This document shows positions 55,100 to 64,000 of a DNA stretch of 64,000 nt, in pieces. The position numbers and the translations under genes are program-made. Positions within the stretch are counted from its first letter, which is position 1. Every line of letters begins with the position of its first letter. The notes beneath the pieces were generated by a model. The model saw nothing but the letters and a program-made list of their open reading frames with translations. It had not been told where the DNA came from and ran no database searches. The stretch covers positions 186,001-250,000 of the forward strand of contig OY987238.1 of NCBI GenBank assembly GCA_963920705.1. Direction: 5' to 3'. Source of the DNA: Odiellus spinosus (lineage: Eukaryota; Arthropoda; Arachnida; Opiliones; Phalangiidae).

Positions 55100-57620
55100 T
55101 TCCAAGTATAGATTCACAAATTTCCCAAGTAGAGAATCACAAATTTCCCAAGTATAGATCCACAAATTTCCCAAGTATAGATTCACAAATTTCCCAAGTA
55201 TAGATCCACCAATTTCCCAAGTATAGATCCACCAATTTCCCAAGTAGAGATTCACAAATTTCCCAAGTATAGATTCACAAATTTCCCAAGTATAGATTCA
55301 CAAATTTCCCAAGTATAGATCCACCAATTTCCCAAGTATAGATCCACCAATTTCCCAAGTATAGATTCACAAATTTTCCAAGTATAGATTCACAAATTTT
55401 TCAAGTATAGATTCACAAAATTTCCAAGTATAGATTCACAAATTTTCCAAGTATAGATTCACAAATTTTCCAAGTATAGATTCACAAATTTCCCAAGTAT
55501 AGATTCACAAATTTTCCAAGTATAGATTCACATATTTCCCAAGTATAGATTCACAAATTTCCCAAGTATAGATTCACAAATTTCCGAAGTATAGATTCAG
55601 AAATTTTCCAAGTATAGATTCACAAATTTTCCAAGTATAGATTCACAAATTTCCCAAGTATACATCCACCAATTTCCCAAGTATATCCACCAATTTCCCA
55701 AGTATAGATTCACATATTTCCCAAGTATAGATTTACAAATTTGCCAAGTATAGATTCAAAATTTCCGACGTATAGATTCACAAATTTTCCAAGTATAGAT
55801 TCACAAATTTTCCAAGTATAGATTCACAAATTTCCCAAGCATAGATTCACAAATTTTCCAAGTATAGATTCACAAATTTCCCAAGTAGAGATTCACAAAT
55901 TTCCCAAGTATAGATTCACAAATTTCCCAAGTATAGATTCACAAATTTCCCAAGTATAGATCCACCAATTTACCAAGTATAGATCCACCAATTTTCCAAG
56001 TATAGATTCACAAATTTTCCAAGTATAGATTCACAAATTTCCCAAGTATAGATTCACAAATTTTCCAAGTATAGATTCACATATTTCCCAAGTATAGATT
56101 CACAAATTTCCCAAGTATAGATTCACAAATTTCCGAAGTATAGATTCAGAAATTTTCCAAGTATAGATTCACAAATTTTCCAAGTATAGATTCACAAATT
56201 TCCCAAGTATACATCCACCAATTTCCCAAGTATATCCACCAATTTCCCAAGTATAGATTCACATATTTCCCAAGTATAGATTTACAAATTTGCCAAGTAT
56301 AGATTCAAAATTTCCGACGTATAGATTCACAAATTTTCCAAGTATAGATTCACAAATTTTCCAAGTATAGATTCACAAATTTCCCAAGCATAGATTCACA
56401 AATTTTCCAAGTATAGATTCACAAATTTCCCAAGTAGAGATTCACAAATTTCCCAAGTATAGATTCACAAATTTCCCAAGTATAGATTCACAAATTTCCC
56501 AAGTATAGATCCACCAATTTACCAAGTATAGATCCACCAATTTCCCAAGTATAGATTCACAAATTTTCCAAGTATAGATTCACAAATTTTCCAAGTATAG
56601 ATTCACAAATTTTCCAAGTATAGATTCACAAATTTTCCAAGTATAGATTCACAAATTTCCCAAGCATAGATTCACAAATTTTCCAAGTATAGATTCACAA
56701 ATTTCCCAAGTAGAGATTCACAAATTTCCCAAGTATAGATTCACAAATTTCCCAAGTATAGATTCACAAATTTCCCAAGTATAGATCCACCAATTTCCCA
56801 ATATAGATCCACCAATTTCCCAAGTATAGATCCACCAATTTCCCAATATAGATTCACATATTTCCCAAGTATAGATTCACAAATTTCCCAAGTATAGATT
56901 CACAAATTTCCGAAGTATAGATTCAGAAATTTTCCAAGTATAGATTCACAAATTTTCCAAGTATAGATTCACAAATTTTCCAAGTATAGATTCACAAATG
57001 TCCCAAGCATAGATTCACAAATTTTCCAAGTATAGATTCACAAATTTCCCAAGTAGAGATTCACAAATTTCCCAAGTATAGATTCACAAATTTCCCAAGT
57101 TTAGATTCACAAATTTCCCAAGTATAGATCCACCAATTTCCCAAGTATAAATCCACCAATTTCCCAAGTATAGATTCACAAATTTTCCAAGTATAGATTC
57201 ACAAATTTTTCAAGTATAGATTCACAAATTTCCCAAATATAGATTCACAAATTTTCCAAGTATAGATTCACAAATTTTCCAAGTATAGATTCACAAATTT
57301 ACCAAGTATACATCCACCAATTTCCCAAGTATATCCACCAATTTCCCAAGTATAGATTCACATATTTCCCAAGTATAGATTTTCAAATTTCCCAAGTATA
57401 GATTCACAAATTTCCGAAGTATAGATTCACAAATTTTCCAAGTATAGATTCACAAATTTTCCAAGTATAGATTCACAAATTTCCCAAGCATAGATTCACA
57501 AATTTTCCAAGTATAGATTCACAAATTTCCCAAGTATAGATTCACAAATTTCCCAAGTATAGATTCACAAATTTCCCAAGTATGGATCCACCAATTTCCC
57601 AAGTATAGATCCACCAATTT
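55100..57620. repeat. Block repeated from 45.1-47.6 kb (copy 2)
   Basis: Second copy of the 10-kb offset pair, with the same order of TTTCCGACG, GATCCACCAATTTACC, GTATAAATCC, ATTTTCAAAT and GTATGGATCC monomers. Its right part runs into the first unit of the 1.92-kb tandem higher-order array, so this is the probable source of that expansion. Confidence 0.82.
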
Positions 57621-60600
57621 CCCAAGTATAGATTCACAAATTTTCCAAGTATAGATTCTCAAATTTCCCAAGTATAGATTCACAAATTTCCCAAGTATAG
57701 ATCCACAAATTTCCCAAGTATAGATTCACAAATTTTCCAAGTATAGATTGACAAATTTCCCAAGTATAGATTCACAAATTTTCCAAGTATAGATTCACAA
57801 ATTTTCCAAGTATAGATTCACAAATTTTTTAAGTATAGATTCACAAATTTTCCAAGTATAGATTCACAAATTTCCCAAGTATATATCCACCAATTTCCCA
57901 AGTATATACACCAATTTCCCAAGTATAGATTCACATATTTCCCAAGTATAGATTTACAAATTTCCCAAGTATAGATTCACAAATTTTCCAAGTATAGATT
58001 CACAAATTTCCCAAGTATAGATTCACAAATTTTCCAAGTATAGATTCACAAATTTTCCAAGTATAGATTCACAAATTTTCCAAGTATAGATTCACAAATT
58101 TTCCAATTATGGATTCACAAATTTCCCAAGTATACATCCACCAATTTCCCAAGTATATCCACCAATTTCCCAAGTATAGATTAACATATTTCCCAAGTAT
58201 AGATTTACAAATTTCCCAAGTATAGATTCACAAATTTCCGAAGTATAGATTCACAAATTTTCCAAGTATAGATTCACAAATTTTCCAAGTATAGATTCAC
58301 AAATTTCCCAAGCATAGATTCACAAATTTTCCAAGTATAGATTCACAAATTTCCCAAATATAGATTCACAAATTTTCCAAGTATAGATTCACAAATTTTC
58401 CAAGTATAGATTCACAAATTTCCCAAGTATACATCCACCAATTTCCCAAGTATATCCACCAATTTCCCAAGTATAGATTCACATATTTCCCAAGTATAGA
58501 TTTACAAATTTCCCAAGTATAGATTCACAAATTTCCGAAGTATAGATTCACAAATTTTCCAAGTATAGATTCACAAATTTTCCAAGTATAGATTCACAAA
58601 TTTCCCAAGCATAGATTCACAAATTTTCCAAGTATAGATTCACAAATTTCCCAAGTATAGATTCACAAATTTCCCAAGTATAGATTCACAAATTTCCCAA
58701 GTATAGATCCACCAATTTCCCAAGTATAGATCCACCAATTTCCCAATATAGATCCACCAATTTCCCAAGTATAGATTCACCAATTTCCAAGTATAGATTC
58801 ACATATTTCCCAAGTATAGATTCACAAATTTCCCAAGTATAGATTCACAAATTTCCGAAGTATAGATTCAGAAATTTTCCAAGTATAGATTCACAAATTT
58901 TCCAAGTATAGATTCACAAATGTCCCAAGCATAGATTCACAAATTTTCCAAGTATAGATTCACAAATTTCCCAAGTAGAGATTCACAAATTTCCCAAGTA
59001 TAGATTCACAAATTTCCCAAGTTTAGATTCACAAATTTCCCAAGTATAGATCCACCAATTTCCCAAGTATAAATCCACCAATTTCCCAAGTATAGATTCA
59101 CAAATTTTCCAAGTATAGATTCACAAATTTTTCAAGTATAGATTCACAAATTTCCCAAATATAGATTCACAAATTTTCCAAGTATAGATTCACAAATTTT
59201 CCAAGTATAGATTCACAAATTTCCCAAGTATACATCCACCAATTTCCCAAGTATATCCACCAATTTCCCAAGTATAGATTCACATATTTCCCAAGTATAG
59301 ATTTTCAAATTTCCCAAGTATAGATTCACAAATTTCCGAAGTATAGATTCACAAATTTTCCAAGTATAGATTCACAAATTTTCCAAGTATAGATTCACAA
59401 ATTTCCCAAGCATAGATTCACAAATTTTCCAAGTATAGATTCACAAATTTCCCAAGTATAGATTCACAAATTTCCCAAGTATAGATTCACAAATTTCCCA
59501 AGTATGGATCCACCAATTTCCCAAGTATAGATCCACCAATTTCCCAAGTATAGATTCACAAATTTTCCAAGTATAGATTCTCAAATTTCCCAAGTATAGA
59601 TTCACAAATTTCCCAAGTATAGATCCACAAATTTCCCAAGTATAGATTCACAAATTTTCCAAGTATAGATTGACAAATTTCCCAAGTATAGATTCACAAA
59701 TTTTCCAAGTATAGATTCACAAATTTTCCAAGTATAGATTCACAAATTTTTTAAGTATAGATTCACAAATTTTCCAAGTATAGATTCACAAATTTCCCAA
59801 GTATATATCCACCAATTTCCCAAGTATATACACCAATTTCCCAAGTATAGATTCACATATTTCCCAAGTATAGATTTACAAATTTCCCAAGTATAGATTC
59901 ACAAATTTTCCAAGTATAGATTCACAAATTTCCCAAGTATAGATTCACAAATTTTCCAAGTATAGATTCACAAATTTTCCAAGTATAGATTCACAAATTT
60001 TCCAAGTATAGATTCACAAATTTTCCAAGTATGGATTCACAAATTTCCCAAGTATACATCCACCAATTTCCCAAGTATATCCACCAATTTCCCAAGTATA
60101 GATTAACATATTTCCCAAGTATAGATTTACAAATTTCCCAAGTATAGATTCACAAATTTCCGAAGTATAGATTCACAAATTTTCCAAGTATAGATTCACA
60201 AATTTTCCAAGTATAGATTCACAAATTTCCCAAGCATAGATTCACAAATTTTCCAAGTATAGATTCACAAATTTCCCAAATATAGATTCACAAATTTTCC
60301 AAGTATAGATTCACAAATTTTCCAAGTATAGATTCACAAATTTCCCAAGTATACATCCACCAATTTCCCAAGTATATCCACCAATTTCCCAAGTATAGAT
60401 TCACATATTTCCCAAGTATAGATTTACAAATTTCCCAAGTATAGATTCACAAATTTCCGAAGTATAGATTCACAAATTTTCCAAGTATAGATTCACAAAT
60501 TTTCCAAGTATAGATTCACAAATTTCCCAAGCATAGATTCACAAATTTTCCAAGTATAGATTCACAAATTTCCCAAGTATAGATTCACAAATTTCCCAAG

Positions 60601-63200
60601 TATAGATTCACAAATTTCCCAAGTATAGATCCACCAATTTCCCAAGTATAGATCCACCAATTTCCCAATATAGATCCACCAATTTCCCAAGTATAGATTC
60701 ACCAATTTCCAAGTATAGATTCACATATTTCCCAAGTATAGATTCACAAATTTCCCAAGTATAGATTCACAAATTTCCGAAGTATAGATTCAGAAATTTT
60801 CCAAGTATAGATTCACAAATTTTCCAAGTATAGATTCACAAATGTCCCAAGCATAGATTCACAAATTTTCCAAGTATAGATTCACAAATTTCCCAAGTAG
60901 AGATTCACAAATTTCCCAAGTATAGATTCACAAATTTCCCAAGTATAGATTCACAAATTTCCCAAGTATAGATCCACCAATTTCCCAAGTATAGATCCAC
61001 CAATTTCCCAAGTATAGATTCACAAATTTTCCAAGTATAGATTCACAAATTTTTCAAGTATAGATTCACAAATTTCCCAAATATAGATTCACAAATTTTC
61101 CAAGTATAGATTCACAAATTTTCCAAGTATAGATTCACAAATTTCCCAAGTATACATCCACCAATTTCCCAAGTATATCCACCAATTTCCCAAGTATAGA
61201 TTCACATATTTCCCAAGTATAGATTTACAAATTTCCCAAGTATAGATTCACAAATTTCCGAAGTATAGATTCACAAATTTTCCAAGTATAGATTCACAAA
61301 TTTCCCAAGCATAGATTCACAAATTTTCCAAGTATAGATTCACAAATTTCCCAAGTATAGATTCACAAATTTCCCAAGTATAGATTCAAAAATTTCCCAA
61401 GTATAGATCCACCAATTTCCCAAGTATAGATCCACCAATTTCCCAAGTATAGATTCACAAATTTTCCAAGTATAGATTCTCAAATTTCCCAAGTATAGAT
61501 TCACAAATTTCCCAAGTATAGATCCACAAATTTCCCAAGTATAGATTCACAAATTTTCCAAGTATAGATTGACAAATTTCCCAAGTATAGATTCACAAAT
61601 TTTCCAAGTATAGATTCACAAATTTTCCAAGTATAGATTCACAAATTTTCCAAGTATAGATTCACAAATTTTCCAAGTATAGATTCACAAATTTCCCAAG
61701 TATATATCCACCAATTTCCCAAGTATATCCACCAATTTCCCAAGTATAGATTCACATATTTCCCAAGTATAGATTTACAAATTTCCCAAGTATAGATTCA
61801 CAAATTTTCCAAGTATAGATTCACAAATTTCCCAAGTATAGATTCACAAATTTTCCAAGTATAGATTCACAAATTTTCCAAGTATAGATTCACAAATTTT
61901 CCAAGTATGGATTCACAAATTTCCCAAGTATACATCCACCAATTTCCCAAGTATATCCACCAATTTCCCAAGTATAGATTAACATATTTCCCAAGTATAG
62001 ATTTACAAATTTCCCAAGTATAGATTCACAAATTTCCGAAGTATAGATTCACAAATTTCCCAAGCATAGATTCACAAATTTTCCAAGTATAGATTCACAA
62101 ATTTCCCAAATATAGATTCACAAATTTTCCAAGTATAGATTCACAAATTTTCCAAGTATAGATTCACAAATTTCCCAAGTATACATCCACCAATTTCCTA
62201 AGTATATCCACCAATTTCCCAAGTATAGATTCACATATTTCCCAAGTATAGATTTACAAATTTCCCAAGTATAGATTCACAAATTTCCGAAGTATAGATT
62301 CACAAATTTTCCAAGTATAGATTCACAAATTTCCCAAGCATAGATTCAAAATTTTCCAAGTATAGATTCACAAATTTCCCAAGTATAGATTCACAAATTT
62401 CCCAAGTATAGATTCACAAATTTCCCAAGTATAGATCCACCAATTTCCCAAGTATAGATCCACCAATTTCCCAAGTATAGATTCACAAATTTTCCAAGTA
62501 TAGATTCTCAAATTTCCCAAGTATAGATTCACAAATTTCCCAAGTATAGATCCACAAATTTCCCAAGTATAGATTCACAAATTTTCCAAGTATAGATTGA
62601 CAAATTTCCCAAGTATAGATTCACAAATTTTCCAAGTATAGATTCACAAATTTTCCAAGTATAGATTCACAAATTTTCCAAGTATATATTCACAAATTTT
62701 CCAAGTATAGATTCACAAATTTTCCAAGTATAGATTCACAAATTTCCCAAGTATATATCCACCAATTTCCCAAGTATATCCACCAATTTCCCAAGTATAG
62801 ATTCACATATTTCCCAAGTATAGATTTACAAATTTCCCAAGTATAGATTCACAAATTTTCCAAGTATAGATTCACAAATTTCCCAAGTATAGATTCACAA
62901 ATTTTCCAAGTATAGATTCACAAATTTTCCAAGTATAGATTCACAAATTTTCCAAGTATGGATTCACAAATTTCCCAAGTATACATCCACCAATTTCCCA
63001 AGTATATCCACCAATTTCCCAAGTATAGATTAACATATTTCCCAAGTATAGATTCACAAATTTCCGAAGTATAGATTCACAAATTTTCCAAGTATAGATT
63101 CACAAATTTTCCAAGTATAGATTCACAAATTTCCCAAGCATAGATTCACAAATTTTCCAAGTATAGATTCACAAATTTCCCTAGAAGAGATTCACAAATT
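56900..63200. repeat. Tandem higher-order array, ~1.92-kb unit, four copies
   Basis: The marker TTAACATATT is at 58181, 60103, 61979 and 63030 (spacings 1,922, 1,876, 1,051). GATTCTCAAAT is at 57654, 59576, 61485 and 62503 (1,922, 1,909, 1,018). Also at 1,922: GTATAAATCC (57145, 59067), AATTTTTTAAG (57821, 59743) and AGTATATACACC (57901, 59823). The first two units are nearly identical in order. The third differs by whole monomers (46 bp), and the fourth is shortened to about 1.05 kb by loss of the TTCAGAAATTTT/ATGTCCC part. Confidence 0.88.
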
Positions 63201-63339
63201 TCCCAAGTATAGATTCACAAATTTCCCAAGTATAGATTCACAAATTTCCCAAGTATAGATCCACCAATTTCCCAAGTATAGATCCACCAATTTCCCAAGT
63301 ATAGATTCACAAATTTTCCAAGTATAGATTCACAAATTT

Positions 63340-63974
63340 CCCAAATATAGATAAACAAATTTTCCAAGTATAGATTCACAAATTTCCCAAGTATAGATTC
63401 ACAGAATTCCGAAGTATAGATTCACAAATTTCCCAAGTATAGATCCACAAATTTCCCAAGTATAGATTGACAAATTTCCCAAGTATAGATTCACAAATTT
63501 TATAAGTATAGATTGACAAATTTACCAAGTATAGATTCACAAATTTTCCAAGTATAGATTCACAAATTTCCCAAGTATAGATTCACAAATTTCCCAAGTA
63601 TAGATTCACAAATTTTCCAAGTATAGATTCACAAATTTTCCAAGTATAGATTCACAAATTTTCCAAATATAGATAAACAAATTTTCCAAGTATAGATTCA
63701 CAAATTTCCCAAGTATTGATTCACAGATTTCCGAAGTATAGATTCACAAATTTCCCAAATATAGATAAACAAATTTTCCAAGTATAGATTCACAAATTTC
63801 CCAAGTATAGATTCACAGATTTCCGAAGTATAGATTCACAAATTTCCCAAGTATAGATCCACAAATTTCCCAAGTATAGATTGACAAATTTCCCAAGTAT
63901 AGATTCACAAATTTTATAAGTATAGATTGACAAATTTTCCAAGTATAGATTCTCAAATTTTCCAAGTATAGATT
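63340..63974. repeat. 414-bp tandem duplication near the window end
   Basis: GATAAACAAAT (63351, 63765) and TTTATAAGTATAG (about 63499 and 63913) are each 414 bp apart, which is exactly eighteen 23-bp monomers. A third GATAAAC monomer at 63673 (322 bp after the first, fourteen monomers) lies between them. One copy reads CAGAATTCCG where the other has CAGATTTCCG. Confidence 0.82.
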
Positions 63975-64000
63975 CACAAATTTCCCAAGTATAGATTCAC

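Larger units (their letters stand above)
1..64000. repeat. 23-bp monomer satellite array spanning the whole window
   Basis: The entire window is head-to-tail copies of a 23-bp unit, core GATTCACAAATTTTCCAAG followed by TATA, in one orientation throughout. The commonest difference is T or C at one site (TTTTCCAAG versus TTTCCCAAG). Other recurrent types are GATCCACCAATTTCCC; a 21-bp form lacking GA (TATATCCACC); 22-bp forms (CCAATATAG and ATTTCCAAG); TTCCGAAG; AATTATCC; TTTGCC; ATGTCCCAAGCATAG; ACATATTTCCC; GATTTAC; GATTGAC; and AAGTAGAG. GC content is about 26-30 percent per monomer, and C exceeds G on the plus strand. No inverted satellite segment was found. The array runs off both ends of the window. 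No gene is present in any part of it. The most likely setting is eukaryotic heterochromatin, but centromeric function cannot be shown from sequence alone. Confidence 0.98.

Noticed and set aside
1..64000. CRISPR array (short direct repeats of about 23 bp).
   Set aside because: Repeats are contiguous with no unique spacers, and there are no cas genes or leader. This is a tandem satellite.
1..64000. Telomeric repeat or CENP-B box.
   Set aside because: No TTAGGG-like or other telomere unit is present, and no monomer variant seen matches the TTCG...CGGG core of the CENP-B box. Other centromere proteins cannot be judged from sequence.
1..64000. Periodic TATA motifs (TATAGATT) as promoters.
   Set aside because: TATA occurs in nearly every monomer as part of the repeat, so it carries no information about transcription start sites.

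Overview
The window is one uninterrupted block of AT-rich, eukaryotic-type satellite DNA. A roughly 23-bp monomer (core GATTCACAAATTTTCCAAG followed by TATA) repeats head to tail, always in the same orientation, from base 1 to base 64000, about 2,800 copies. No flanking unique DNA is visible at either end, so the array is larger than the window. I found no protein-coding gene, tRNA, rRNA, CRISPR array, recognisable transposon gene or telomeric repeat. The scale, the purity and the higher-order structure fit a eukaryotic centromeric, pericentromeric, subtelomeric or other heterochromatic array. Nothing in the sequence identifies the species.

The only non-satellite DNA is an 88-bp insert present four times, at 12199, 14362, 20921 and 28051. 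Each copy has a 25-bp inverted repeat around a 7-nt loop, followed by about 31 bp of other sequence that is identical in all four. Copies 1 and 2 are perfect hairpins. Copies 3 and 4 each carry one different substitution in an arm. Shared variants in the surrounding monomers show that the inserts were copied together with kilobase blocks of satellite, not inserted four separate times.

Above the monomer level the array is a mosaic of nested duplications that can be followed by rare monomer variants. Region by region: 1-8.2 kb holds diverged blocks offset by about 3.8-4.0 kb and a 755-bp tandem duplication. 11.8-16.2 kb is a tandem pair offset 2,163 bp, each with a hairpin. 16.8-28.5 kb contains blocks offset 4,842, 1,897 and 6,467-7,130 bp, plus an internal 686-bp duplication. 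28.4-29.8 kb is a 665-bp tandem pair. 32.9-34.1 kb is a local triplication (320 and 777 bp). 37-41 kb has a 2,320-bp offset. 41.4-51.3 kb contains a 3.7-kb block repeated at 6,164-6,187 bp. 45.1-57.6 kb contains a block of about 2.5 kb repeated at 10,014-10,037 bp. 51.4-54.5 kb has a 2,040-bp offset pair. 56.9-63.2 kb is a tandem higher-order array with a unit of about 1.92 kb, the last unit shortened to about 1.05 kb. 63.3-64 kb ends in a 414-bp tandem duplication.

Because 23 is not a multiple of 3 and the monomer carries a stop on each strand (TAG on plus, TGA on minus), canonical repeat DNA is closed in every frame about every 69 bp. The few open stretches of 60-73 codons arise only where stop-destroying variants happen to fall every third monomer, so they are by-products of the repeat. 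Offsets were read by matching rare variants by eye. Block edges are approximate to about one or two monomers unless stated.
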